From assembly GCA_910587255.1 (NCBI GenBank), contig CAJUKT010000020.1:40398-104397 (forward strand): DNA of 64,000 bases, read 5' to 3'. The translations under genes and the position numbers were made by a program. Shown here piece by piece: positions 16,875-25,365 of this stretch. Position 1 is the first letter of the stretch. Each line of letters begins with the position of its first letter. Under the pieces are notes generated by a model, which saw nothing but the letters and a program-made list of their open reading frames with translations, searched no databases and was not told where the DNA came from. The DNA comes from an uncultured Oscillospiraceae bacterium. GTDB taxonomy: Bacteria > Bacillota > Clostridia > Oscillospirales > Oscillospiraceae.

Positions 16875-16959
16875 GAAGCGCGACGATAGCCGCACGCCCA
16901 ATCGGAGCGCGATAACTGCGCGGCACGACAAACCATTCACAGAAACGAGAGAACAAGCC

Positions 16960-19041
16960 ATGGAAATACTATCCCCCGCCGGCAGCCCGGAGGCGCTGCG
17001 CGCGGCGGTGTGCGCCGGGGCGGACGCGGTCTACCTCGGCTTTGGACAATTCAACGCCCGCCGGGGGGCGAAAAACTTTACCCGGGACGAGTTTGCCGCG
17101 GCGGTGTCCTACTGCCACCTGCGGGGGGTGAAGGTGTACCTCACCCTGAATACCCTATGCTCAGACCGGGAGATGGCCCAGGCGGTGGACTGCGCCGTCC
17201 AGGCGTCCCAGCTGGGGGCGGACGCGGTGCTGGTGCAGGACATGGGCCTGGTGCGCTCGCTGCGCCAGTGCGCCCCCGACCTGCCGCTGCACGCCTCCAC
17301 CCAGATGACCCTCCACTCCCTGGACGGGGTGAAGCAGGCCGCCGAGCTGGGCATGACCCGGGCGGTGCTGGCCCGGGAGCTGTCCCGCCGGGACATCGCG
17401 TATATCTGCCAGCGCTCCCCCATTGAGATCGAGGTGTTTGTCCACGGGGCGCTGTGCATGTGCTACTCGGGGCAGTGCTTCATGTCGTCCGTCATCGGCG
17501 GGCGCAGCGGCAACCGGGGCATGTGCGCCCAGCCCTGCCGCCTGCCCTACGGCTGGGGGGACTGGGCGGACGGCCACCCGCTCTCCCTCAAGGACATGTC
17601 GCTGGCGGGCCATCTCAAGGAGCTGGAGGAGCTGGGCGTGGCCAGCGCCAAGATCGAGGGGCGGATGAAGCGGCCGGAATACGTCTATATTGTGACCCAC
17701 GTGTACGCCGACGCCCTGCGGGAGGGCCGGGAGCCCACGGCGCAGGAGCTGTCCCAGCTGGAGCAGGCATTTTCCCGCCAGGGCTTTACCGACGGCTATT
17801 TTGTGGAGAAAAAGGGGCCGGACATGTTCGGCGTCCGGGAGGAGGCCAAGAACCCCCGGGAGCTGTTCGCCCAGGCCCGTGCGGCCTATGAGAAGGGGGA
17901 GGGCCCCGGCGTGCCGGTGAAGTTTTACGCCATGGTCCGCCCCGGCGAGCCGCTCCAGGTGGGGGTGGAGGACAGCGAGGGCCGGGTGGTCACCGCCGCG
18001 GGGAACGTGCCGGAGGCCGCCCGCCGCCGGGCCGCCACCCGCGCGGAGGTGGAGGGCCAGCTCACCAAAACGGGGGGCACCCCTTACCGGGTGGCGGAGG
18101 TCCGCTCCCTGGTGCAGGACGGGCTGGCGGTGCCCCTTTCCGCGCTCAACGCCCTGCGGCGGCAGGTGCTGGACGGCCTCACCGCCAAGCGCACCGCCCT
18201 GCCCCAGCGGCGGCACGGCCCGTATAAGCTGGGTGCCCGGTACGAGAACTACCGGGGGGAGCCGGATATCCGCGTGTCCCTGCGCCGGGCGGGCCAGCTC
18301 ACCTTCGAGCTGACAAAGGCCAGGCCCAGCCTCATCACCCTCCCCGCCGAGGAGATCGCCGCCCACCCGGACGACGTGGAGGCGGCCATCCGCCGGGGCG
18401 TGCCGGTGGCGGCGGTGCTGCCCCGGATCTGCTTTGACCGGGAGCTTCCCGGGCTGCGCCGGGAGCTGGAGGCGTGTAAGGAGGCCGGGGTGACGGACGC
18501 CTACGTGGGCAATCTGGGCCATGTGCCCCTGTGCAAGGAGCTGGGCTTCACCCTCCGGGGGGACTTCGGCCTCCAGGTGTTCAACAGCCAGGGGGTGAAG
18601 GAGTACAAGCGGCTGGGCTTCCAGTCCGTCACCGCCTCCTTTGAGCTGAAGCTGGCCCAGATCCGGGACCTGGCCAAGGCGGTGGACACGGAGATCATTG
18701 CCTATGGGCGGCTGCCGCTGATGATCACCGAGAACTGCGCCGTCAAAAACCAGACGGGCAAGTGTGTGTGCTCCAACGTGAATCTGCTCACCGACCGCAA
18801 GGGGGTGCGCTTCCCGGTGGAGCGGGCCTATGGCTGCCGCAACGAGATTTTAAACGCCAACAAGGTGTTTTTGGCGGACAAGGCCGCCGACTGGAAAAAG
18901 GCGGGGCTGCGGGCCATCCGCCTGCTGTTCACCACCGAGAACGGGGTGGAGTGCGTCCAGGTGCTGGAGGCGTACCGGGGCAGGGGGAATTATATCCCCA
19001 ACAACTTCACCCGGGGCCTGTATTACAGGGATGTGGAATAA
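16960..19041 (+). CDS. U32-family peptidase-like protein with DUF3656 (RlhA-like, probable 23S rRNA hydroxylation factor)
   Basis: The 693-residue protein starts MEILSPAGSPEALRAAV, the classic U32 opening. It contains the cysteine-rich GALCMCYSGQC...NRGMCAQPCRLPY region at about residues 164-194, where the family binds an iron-sulfur cluster, a middle DUF3656 domain (about 380-500) and a late CAVKNQTGKCVC cysteine set. This architecture matches E. coli RlhA, needed for 5-hydroxycytidine formation in 23S rRNA; older annotations call such proteins collagenase-like. The frame is open back to 16780, but that part translates the repeat. The ribosome site before 16960 is weak. Confidence 0.85.
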   Translation: MEILSPAGSPEALRAAVCAGADAVYLGFGQFNARRGAKNFTRDEFAAAVSYCHLRGVKVYLTLNTLCSDREMAQAVDCAVQASQLGADAVLVQDMGLVRSLRQCAPDLPLHASTQMTLHSLDGVKQAAELGMTRAVLARELSRRDIAYICQRSPIEIEVFVHGALCMCYSGQCFMSSVIGGRSGNRGMCAQPCRLPYGWGDWADGHPLSLKDMSLAGHLKELEELGVASAKIEGRMKRPEYVYIVTHVYADALREGREPTAQELSQLEQAFSRQGFTDGYFVEKKGPDMFGVREEAKNPRELFAQARAAYEKGEGPGVPVKFYAMVRPGEPLQVGVEDSEGRVVTAAGNVPEAARRRAATRAEVEGQLTKTGGTPYRVAEVRSLVQDGLAVPLSALNALRRQVLDGLTAKRTALPQRRHGPYKLGARYENYRGEPDIRVSLRRAGQLTFELTKARPSLITLPAEEIAAHPDDVEAAIRRGVPVAAVLPRICFDRELPGLRRELEACKEAGVTDAYVGNLGHVPLCKELGFTLRGDFGLQVFNSQGVKEYKRLGFQSVTASFELKLAQIRDLAKAVDTEIIAYGRLPLMITENCAVKNQTGKCVCSNVNLLTDRKGVRFPVERAYGCRNEILNANKVFLADKAADWKKAGLRAIRLLFTTENGVECVQVLEAYRGRGNYIPNNFTRGLYYRDVE

Positions 19042-19067
19042 AAACGAAGCGCGGAGAAGCGGGCAGC

Positions 19068-19178
19068 GAGGAAGCTTGGACCGGAGCGAGGGGAAAAGCC
19101 AGGCCCAGCGAAGCTGGGACGGGTTTTCCCCGAGGCGGAGGGAAAGCACCCGAGCGTCCTGGCCGCTTCGCAGCGTGA
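19068..19178 (+). repeat. Structured dispersed repeat (family 2), copy between U32 gene and maf
   Basis: This copy begins GAGGAAGCTTGGACCGGAGC and ends AGCGTGA, nearly identical at both flanks to the copy in the glyS leader. The internal hairpin is CCCAGC-GAA-GCTGGG inside an outer GGGGAAAA/TTTTCCCC stem. Confidence 0.85.
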
Positions 19179-19218
19179 TCAAGAAGCGGGCAGCGCCCGT
19201 GGGCAGCATGGAGGTATC

Positions 19219-19806
19219 ATGAACATCATTTTAGCTTCCCAGTCCCCCCGGCGGCGGGAGCTGCTGGAGCGGGTGGGCCTCAAAGAATTTCAGGTCATCT
19301 CCCCCGATGTGGACGAGCGGGTGGAGCCGGGGCTGTCCCCGGCGGGGATGGTGGAGGAGCTGTCCCTGCGCAAGGCCCGGGCGGCGGCGAAAAAGGCCGG
19401 GCCGGAGGATGTGGTGATCGCTGCCGACACGGTGGTGGCCCTGGACGGGAAGGTGCTGGGCAAGCCCCGGGACAGGGAGGACGCCTTTGCCATGCTGTCC
19501 GCCCTGTCGGGCCGGGAGCACCGGGTATACACCGGGGTCACCGTCCTGGGGGGCGGCCGGGCGGTCACGGAGCACGAGGAGACCGCCGTGTGCTTCCGGG
19601 CGCTGGCCCCCGGCGAGATTTGGGGCTACATCGCCACCGGGGAGCCCATGGACAAAGCGGGCGCCTACGGCATCCAGGGGGTGGGCGCGCTGCTGGTGCG
19701 GGGCATCCGGGGGGACTACTGCAATGTGGTGGGCCTGCCGGTGTTCCGGCTGGGCCGGATGCTGGCCCGGTTCGGCGTGGAGCCGCTGGCAGGCGCGGCG
19801 CGATAG
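19219..19806 (+). CDS. maf: Maf-family nucleotide pyrophosphatase
   Basis: The 195-residue protein has all Maf landmarks: ILASQSPRRRELL at the N-terminus, SLRKARAAA, the ADTVVALDG acidic motif near residue 72, and a GAYGIQGVGALLV loop near 150. Maf proteins hydrolyse non-canonical or modified nucleoside triphosphates (dTTP/UTP type) and influence septum formation. The gene ends 10 bases before mreC and is probably cotranscribed with it. Confidence 0.93.
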   Translation: MNIILASQSPRRRELLERVGLKEFQVISPDVDERVEPGLSPAGMVEELSLRKARAAAKKAGPEDVVIAADTVVALDGKVLGKPRDREDAFAMLSALSGREHRVYTGVTVLGGGRAVTEHEETAVCFRALAPGEIWGYIATGEPMDKAGAYGIQGVGALLVRGIRGDYCNVVGLPVFRLGRMLARFGVEPLAGAAR

Positions 19807-19816
19807 GAGACCATGT

Positions 19817-20647
19817 ATGAAGCGATTTTTCAGAAATAACGGCGGGCTGCTGCTCATCGCCGCTGCCCTGCTGGCGGCGGTGCTGGCCATCGGCGCGCAG
19901 ATCCTGGGCTTCGACCCCCTCACCAGCGCGCTGGAGGTGCTGGCCACCCCCTTCCGAACGGCGTCCGCCGCCGTGACCAGCTGGACCCAGGCCCAGTACG
20001 ACCGGGCCTTCCGCTATGACGAGCTGGCGGTGGAAAACGAGGCGCTGCGCCAGCGGGTGGCCCAGCTGGAGCAGGACGCCATCGCCGGGCAGGACGCCCA
20101 GCGGGAGAATGAGCGCCTGCGGGACCTGCTGGGGCTGCGGGAGGAGCGGCCGGAGCTGCAATATCAGGACGCGGCGGTGGTGCGCCGGGCCTCCTCCAAC
20201 TGGACGGCGGACTTCACCATAGACCGGGGGAGCGCCGGGGGGGTGGAGGTCAACGACTGCGTGATCGACCAGTACGGCCACCTGGTCGGCGTGGTCACCG
20301 AGGCCAGCCCCTACTCCTCCCGGGTGACCACCATCCTGGACCCGGCCCTGGAGCTGGGCGGGCGGGTGGCTCGCACCGACGAGGACGCCGTTCTGGAGGG
20401 GGATTTCACCCTGATGCAGCAGGGGCTGGTGCGGCTGTCCTTCGTGTCCGAGCAGGCCAAGCTGGTCACGGGCGACCAGGTGACCACCTCCGGGCTGGGG
20501 GGGGTGTACCCGCCCGGGCTGGTGGTGGGGACGGTGCGCACCCTCTACGTGGAGGAGGACGGCGTGAGCCGTTACGCCCAGGTGGAGCCTGCGGCGGACA
20601 TCGCGGAGATACAGTACGTCTATATCATTGTGGACTACGGGGAATAA
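19817..20647 (+). CDS. mreC: Rod-shape determining protein MreC
   Basis: The 276-residue protein has one N-terminal membrane helix (about residues 9-30), a coiled coil (about 60-105, LAVENEALRQRVAQLEQDA region) and the beta-barrel MreC domain, with ASSNWTADFTIDRG and VVTEASPYSSRVTTILDP. MreC organises elongation-phase wall synthesis outside the membrane. The start is ATG 19817 with AGGAGA 6 bases upstream; an ATG at 19813 is out of frame. Neither mreB nor mreD is adjacent; the next gene is mutS after a structured element. Confidence 0.92.
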   Translation: MKRFFRNNGGLLLIAAALLAAVLAIGAQILGFDPLTSALEVLATPFRTASAAVTSWTQAQYDRAFRYDELAVENEALRQRVAQLEQDAIAGQDAQRENERLRDLLGLREERPELQYQDAAVVRRASSNWTADFTIDRGSAGGVEVNDCVIDQYGHLVGVVTEASPYSSRVTTILDPALELGGRVARTDEDAVLEGDFTLMQQGLVRLSFVSEQAKLVTGDQVTTSGLGGVYPPGLVVGTVRTLYVEEDGVSRYAQVEPAADIAEIQYVYIIVDYGE

Positions 20648-20659
20648 AACCTGTCTATC

Positions 20660-20907
20660 GGGGAGGGGTCAGCCCCTCCCCTCAATCCGTCGGGAAAGGC
20701 GTTGCCTTTTCCGACGGGAAAAGCTGCGGCCTCATGCGCGCACTCGCTGTCCGCCTGGGGCGGCCAACTCGCACACTGTTCGGCCAAGAAGTGTTTTCCC
20801 CGACGCACAGGTCGCCGGGGAAAACGGATTTCATTTTCTTCGCGCCTGCGGGCGCGAACTCTGCGAGGCTTTTTGGACAAGCTCCGGGGAGGGGTCAGCC
20901 CCTCCCC
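20660..20907. repeat. 248-bp structured element bounded by identical 22-bp palindromes
   Basis: The identical palindromic hairpin GGGGAGGGG-TCAG-CCCCTCCCC occurs at 20660-20681 and 20886-20907. Between them lie more stems, including a GTCGGGAAAGGC/GCCTTTTCCGAC hairpin right after the first palindrome and CGCGCC-TGCG-GGCGCG. It fills the mreC-mutS gap and contains no convincing gene. Confidence 0.7.
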
Positions 20908-20941
20908 TGTGTTTCTAAAGAGAAAGAGAAGGTGTAACGCT

Positions 20942-23578
20942 ATGGCGGAGCTGACGCCCATGATGAAGCAATACTGGAAGGTGAAGGAGGCCCACCCGGA
21001 CTGCCTGCTGTTCTTCCGGCTGGGCGACTTCTATGAGATGTTCCACGACGACGCCAAGCTGGGCGCGGAGGAGCTGGGCCTCACCCTCACCACCCGGGAC
21101 CGGGGCAAGCCGGAGGGGGAGCGCACCCCCATGTGCGGCGTGCCCTACCACTCCGCCCAGAGCTATATCGCCCGGCTGATCAAGCGGGGGTATAAGGTGG
21201 CCATCTGTGAGCAGATGGAGGACCCGGCCACCGCCAAGGGGCTGGTGGACCGGGATGTGATCCGCATCGTCACCCCCGGCACCGCCATGGCCGACGAGAT
21301 GCTGGACGAGAGCCGGAACAACTATATCTGCGCCGTCTACGCCGGCGCCGCCGGGGCGGCCCTGGCCCGGTGCGATTTGTCCACCGGGGCGTTCACCGCC
21401 GCCCCCTTCCAGGGAAAGGACTGCCTCACCCATTTGCTCAACGCCCTGGCGGCCTGCCCCCCCAGCGAGGCCATTTTGTCTGATGGGGCCGCGGACAACG
21501 CCCAGCTCACCGACTTTTTGAAGCTCCGCCTGGGCTGCCTGTGCCAGGGCGTCCCCGAGGCCCGCTTCCGCCCCGCCCAGGCGCTGGAGGCCCTGGCCGC
21601 GCTGGGCATCCTGGAGGAGGGGGAGCGCTCCCTCCCGGACCAGGACGGCCTGCGCATGTGCTACCAGGCGGCAGGGGCGCTGGCGGGCTACCTCAAGGAG
21701 ACCCAGAAGACCGACTTGAGCCACCTGGGCCGCCTGACGGTGGACGGGGCCAGGGGCCAGCGCTATCTGGAGCTGGACCTCACCGCCCGGCGGACGCTGG
21801 AGCTCACCGAGACCATCCGGGGCAGCGAGAAAAAGGGCTCCCTGCTGTGGGTGCTGGACAAGACCCGCACCCCCATGGGCCACCGGCTTATCCGCGCCTG
21901 GATCGAGCAGCCCCTGTGCGACCCGGACGCCATCTCCTTCCGGCAGGACCAGGTGGCCGCCCTGACGGCGGACGGCGTGGTGCGGGAGGAGCTGTCCCGG
22001 GCCCTGCGGCGGGTGCCCGACCTGGAGCGGCTCATCGGCAAGGTGGTGTACGGCTCGGCCAACGCCCGGGACCTGCTCACCCTGGCGGACGGGCTGGCGG
22101 TGCTGCCCGAGCTGGCGGGGCAGGCCGCCCCCCTGGCCCAGGCGGCCCCCCGGCGCTTCGGATTCCTGGAGGAATTCACCGGCCTGGACGACCTCCAGGC
22201 CCTGCTGAAGCAGGCCATCCGGGACGATGAGGACGACCACCGCCTGCCCTTCACCATCCGGGAGGGGGACTTTATCCGCCGGGGCTACGACGGGGAGGTG
22301 GACCACCTCCGGGAGGTCATTGACCACGGGGCGGACATGGTGGCCGCCCTGGAGGGCCGGGAAAAGGAGCGCACGGGCATCAAGAGCCTGAAGGTGCGCT
22401 ATAATAAGGTGTTCGGCTATTACATCGAGGTGTCCAAAAGCTATTATGACCTGGTGCCCCAGGACTACGTGAGAAAGCAGACCCTGGCCAACTGCGAGCG
22501 GTTTATCACCCAGGAGCTGAAGGACCTGGAGCACGAGATTTTATCCGCCCAGAGCCGGGTCACCGCCCTGGAGTATCAGCTGTTCTGCCAGCTGCGGGAG
22601 GCGGCGTCCCAGCGGGTGCGGCAGGTGCAAGACGTGGCCCGGGGGGTGGCCCGCCTGGACGTGCTGGCCTCCTTCGCGGCGGCGGCGGTGGCAAACGGCT
22701 ACGTCCGCCCGGCGGTGGACGGCGGCGGCGCCATCGACATCCGGGAGGGCCGCCACCCAGTGGTGGAGCGGATGCTGAAGGACGCGCTGTTTGTCCCCAA
22801 CGACACCTATATGGATGGGGGTGCGGACCGCTTGTCCATCATCACAGGCCCCAACATGGCGGGCAAATCCACCTATATGCGCCAGGTGGCCCTGATTGTG
22901 CTCATGGCGCAGATGGGCTCCTTTGTCCCGGCCCGGTCCGCCCGGATCGGGGTGGTGGACCGGGTGTTCACCCGCATCGGGGCGTCCGACGACCTGGGCG
23001 CGGGCCAGTCCACCTTCATGGTGGAGATGACGGAGGTGGCCCAGATGCTGAAAAACGCCACCCCCCGCTCCCTGCTCATCCTGGACGAGATCGGACGGGG
23101 CACCTCCACCTACGACGGCATGTCCATCGCCCGGGCGGTGCTGGAGCACTGCGCGGATAAGGGACGGCTGGGGGCCAAAACCCTCTTTGCCACCCATTAT
23201 CACGAGCTCACCGAGGTGGAGCACGCCATTGAGGGGGTGCGGAATTACCAGATCGCCGCCAAAAAGCGGGGGGACGGCATCGTGTTCCTGCGCAAGATCG
23301 TCCCCGGCGGGGCGGACCAGAGCTACGGCGTGGAGGTGGCCAGGCTGGCCGGGGTGCCGGACCAGGTGGTGAACCGGGCCCGGGAGATATTGACGGAGCT
23401 GGAGGCCCAGGGCCATACCGCGCCCCCGCCCAGTCCGGCCCCGGCAGAGGAGGGGCAGGTGTCCCTGGGGGATATGGCCGGGGCGGCGGTGCTGGAGCAG
23501 CTGCGCTCGGTGCCGGTGGAAACCCTCACCCCCATCGAGGCGATGAACCTGCTCTACCAGCTGAAAAGCCGGCTATAG
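20942..23578 (+). CDS. mutS: DNA mismatch repair protein MutS
   Basis: The 878-residue protein starts MAELTPMMKQYWKVKEAHPD with the mismatch-binding FYEMF motif (FRLGDFYEMFHDDA, about residues 26-39), followed by connector, lever and clamp domains. The ATPase has Walker A TGPNMAGKST near residue 640, the ST motif DDLGAGQSTFMVEM, Walker B LLILDEIGRGTSTYDG, and ATHYHEL. Length is normal. The frame is open upstream to 20702, but that is the repeat element. mutL is not in the window. A strong terminator follows. Confidence 0.97.
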   Translation: MAELTPMMKQYWKVKEAHPDCLLFFRLGDFYEMFHDDAKLGAEELGLTLTTRDRGKPEGERTPMCGVPYHSAQSYIARLIKRGYKVAICEQMEDPATAKGLVDRDVIRIVTPGTAMADEMLDESRNNYICAVYAGAAGAALARCDLSTGAFTAAPFQGKDCLTHLLNALAACPPSEAILSDGAADNAQLTDFLKLRLGCLCQGVPEARFRPAQALEALAALGILEEGERSLPDQDGLRMCYQAAGALAGYLKETQKTDLSHLGRLTVDGARGQRYLELDLTARRTLELTETIRGSEKKGSLLWVLDKTRTPMGHRLIRAWIEQPLCDPDAISFRQDQVAALTADGVVREELSRALRRVPDLERLIGKVVYGSANARDLLTLADGLAVLPELAGQAAPLAQAAPRRFGFLEEFTGLDDLQALLKQAIRDDEDDHRLPFTIREGDFIRRGYDGEVDHLREVIDHGADMVAALEGREKERTGIKSLKVRYNKVFGYYIEVSKSYYDLVPQDYVRKQTLANCERFITQELKDLEHEILSAQSRVTALEYQLFCQLREAASQRVRQVQDVARGVARLDVLASFAAAAVANGYVRPAVDGGGAIDIREGRHPVVERMLKDALFVPNDTYMDGGADRLSIITGPNMAGKSTYMRQVALIVLMAQMGSFVPARSARIGVVDRVFTRIGASDDLGAGQSTFMVEMTEVAQMLKNATPRSLLILDEIGRGTSTYDGMSIARAVLEHCADKGRLGAKTLFATHYHELTEVEHAIEGVRNYQIAAKKRGDGIVFLRKIVPGGADQSYGVEVARLAGVPDQVVNRAREILTELEAQGHTAPPPSPAPAEEGQVSLGDMAGAAVLEQLRSVPVETLTPIEAMNLLYQLKSRL

Positions 23579-23650
23579 CCCTCGGGGAAAAGGCTGGACT
23601 GGACGAGCCGCTCCGCGGGAGCCGGGCCGTCCATAGCGGGAGAGGACATA

Positions 23651-23689
23651 ACAGGGGACCGGACGAGATCAGCTCGCCCGGTCCCCTGT
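23651..23689 (+). terminator. Terminator after mutS
   Basis: The stem ACAGGGGACCGG...CCGGTCCCCTGT extends inward with CGAG/CTCG and is followed by CCTTTCCTTCC on the plus strand. It separates mutS from the catabolic island. Confidence 0.8.
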
Positions 23690-23795
23690 CCTTTCCTTCC
23701 GCGTTCGCCGTGCGGCTTGAGAACGGCCATGGGCGCCACGGCAGCTCGGCCCGGGAGGCTGCAAAAGTTTCCAACAATATTTTCAAATTTCCGTC

Positions 23796-23824
23796 TTGCA
23801 TTTTTGGGATTTCTGTGCTATGCT
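23796..23824 (+). promoter_or_regulatory. Promoter of the LacI-family regulator gene
   Basis: TTGCAT (23796-23801), a 17-base spacer and TATGCT (23819-23824) give a good sigma-A promoter. A LacI-type palindrome lies just downstream, over the expected start of transcription, which predicts autorepression. Confidence 0.7.
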
Positions 23825-23837
23825 TTTGTCAAGAAAG

Positions 23838-23851
23838 ATAAACGTTTACAT
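23838..23851 (+). promoter_or_regulatory. LacI-type operator, site 1 (regulator promoter)
   Basis: ATAAACGTTTACAT contains the perfect palindrome TAAACGTTTA with a central CG, as LacI-family proteins require. It matches sites at 25137, 25233 and 38888. A CcpA cre site is an alternative reading of the same motif. Confidence 0.65.
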
Positions 23852-24010
23852 ATTGGCTATTATACGTTTTTCGGACTATTTTTATCCAAAAAATATGAAA
23901 ATGCCCCCGCGGCATTGCATTCCTCCCGGTTTTGTTGTATGATAAAGTTATCAGATCAATAAAATCAGCGTTGTTCGGAACCGGTTGCCAGGAAGCAGGG
24001 GGGTGTTCAC

Positions 24011-25075
24011 ATGGGCGAACGGCGGGGAAAGTACCCCACAATCAAAGATGTGGCCAGGCTGGCCAACACATCCACAGCGACGGTGTCCTATGTGCTGAGC
24101 GGGAACACCGACCGGCTGATCAGCCTGGAGCTTCGGGACAGGGTGCTGGATGCGGCGGAGGAGCTGCATTATACCAAGAGCGCCGTGGCCTCCAGCCTGC
24201 GGGTAAACCGGCGGGGTCTGGTTTTCCTGCTCATCCCCCAGTTCAGCAACATCTACTTCACCCGCGCCTGCGAGAGCCTGGAGGATGTGATTATTGCAAA
24301 CGACTTTCTGCCCATGATCTGCGACACCCGGGAAGACCCGGAACGGGAGCGGAAGCTCATAGAAAACGCCGTGGCCCAGCGGGCGGACGGCATCATTTTG
24401 GGGCCCACCAGTTCGGGCTGGAAGAATACCGCCATCCTGCGCAAGCTCAATATCCCCTATGTGGTGGTGGGGCGGGAGATCTCCCCGGATAAGGACAGCC
24501 AGGAGGATAACGAGGCCTATTTTGTGGGGGACGACAGCTACCAGGCGGGATTTCTGGCCGGCCAGTGCTTCGCTCGGAACGGCCACCGCCGCATCGGCGT
24601 CATTGAGTGGAACGGCACCGTGTCCAGCGCCATGGATCGGAGCATGGGCTTTTACGAGGGAATCCGCAGGCAGCTTCGGAACGGGGGCAGCCTGGAGGTG
24701 GAATCGTCCGACGTGCTCAGCACCGAGGAGGGCTACCGCCTCACCCGGGAGCTGCTCCAGCGCACCCGGCCCACGGCGCTGTTTTTCGGCTATCACAGCT
24801 ATGCCCAGGGGGGTGTGCGCTACCTGGCGGAAATGGGCCTGTCCGTGCCCGAGGACATCTCCGTCATCATGGTGGGCACCCCGGCGTGGGCGCAGTTCTC
24901 CTCCCCCAAGTACCACACCATTTACCAGAGCGAGGACTGGGTGGGTTCCACGGCGGGACGTATCCTTATGGCCCAGCTCCAGGGGGAGGAAAGCCCCCTG
25001 CTGGCAAAGAAGCGCTACATTTGCCCTTGCCAGCTCATTGAGGGGAACAGCGTAAAGGATTTAACCAGGCTATGA
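24011..25075 (+). CDS. LacI-family transcriptional regulator of the catabolic island
   Basis: The 354-residue protein has an N-terminal LacI helix-turn-helix (residues 8-30, PTIKDVARLANTSTATVSYV) and hinge, then a periplasmic-binding-like effector domain (LVFLLIPQFSNIYFTRACESLEDV onwards). The ligand is unknown; by position it should be the imported ureide or an intermediate. It is the first plus-strand gene of the island and lies upstream of the permease gene, with two operator palindromes in the gap. Its own promoter carries a third. The start is ATG 24011 after GGGGGG. Confidence 0.9.
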   Translation: MGERRGKYPTIKDVARLANTSTATVSYVLSGNTDRLISLELRDRVLDAAEELHYTKSAVASSLRVNRRGLVFLLIPQFSNIYFTRACESLEDVIIANDFLPMICDTREDPERERKLIENAVAQRADGIILGPTSSGWKNTAILRKLNIPYVVVGREISPDKDSQEDNEAYFVGDDSYQAGFLAGQCFARNGHRRIGVIEWNGTVSSAMDRSMGFYEGIRRQLRNGGSLEVESSDVLSTEEGYRLTRELLQRTRPTALFFGYHSYAQGGVRYLAEMGLSVPEDISVIMVGTPAWAQFSSPKYHTIYQSEDWVGSTAGRILMAQLQGEESPLLAKKRYICPCQLIEGNSVKDLTRL

Positions 25076-25136
25076 GCGAGATTATCGGCCTCCAATTTGC
25101 GGGACGCAAAGGCAGAGGCCGATAAAATGTAAACAA

Positions 25137-25148
25137 GTAAACGTTTAC
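25137..25148 (+). promoter_or_regulatory. LacI-type operator, site 2
   Basis: GTAAACGTTTAC is a perfect 12-bp palindrome. An extra half site TGTAAAC lies 3 bases upstream. It sits 229 bases before the permease start codon. Confidence 0.65.
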
Positions 25149-25232
25149 ATATATAAATTCATGTAGTTTATTGACGAAATGTGAACGCCGGTCATCGGAA
25201 AAACGGCTGAGAAAGCAGTTTTTTCTCCGCAT

Positions 25233-25244
25233 GTAAACGATTAC
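25233..25244 (+). promoter_or_regulatory. LacI-type operator, site 3
   Basis: GTAAACGATTAC lies immediately before TTGACA (25245-25250), which could be a -35 hexamer, though no good -10 is seen at the right distance. Spacing to site 2 is 96 bases, compatible with DNA looping. Confidence 0.6.
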
Positions 25245-25365
25245 TTGACAAGACAGCGTATTGTGGGAGAGAGGAGGGAACGGCAAGGGCAAGGCATCCG
25301 CAAAACAGGGCTGCGCCCAGCGGACGGAACGAAACCAACGACGACGCAGAAGGGAGAAAATTGGT

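Noticed and set aside
16780..16959. N-terminal extension of the U32 protein
   Set aside because: Translated from tandem repeat units; the family begins at MEILSPAG (16960).
20702..20941. N-terminal extension of MutS
   Set aside because: Lies in the palindromic element; MutS homology begins at 20942.
25245..25264. Promoter TTGACA...TATTGT before the permease gene
   Set aside because: Spacing between the hexamers is only 8 bases; no acceptable -10 is found at 16-18 bases, so the real promoter is not assigned.
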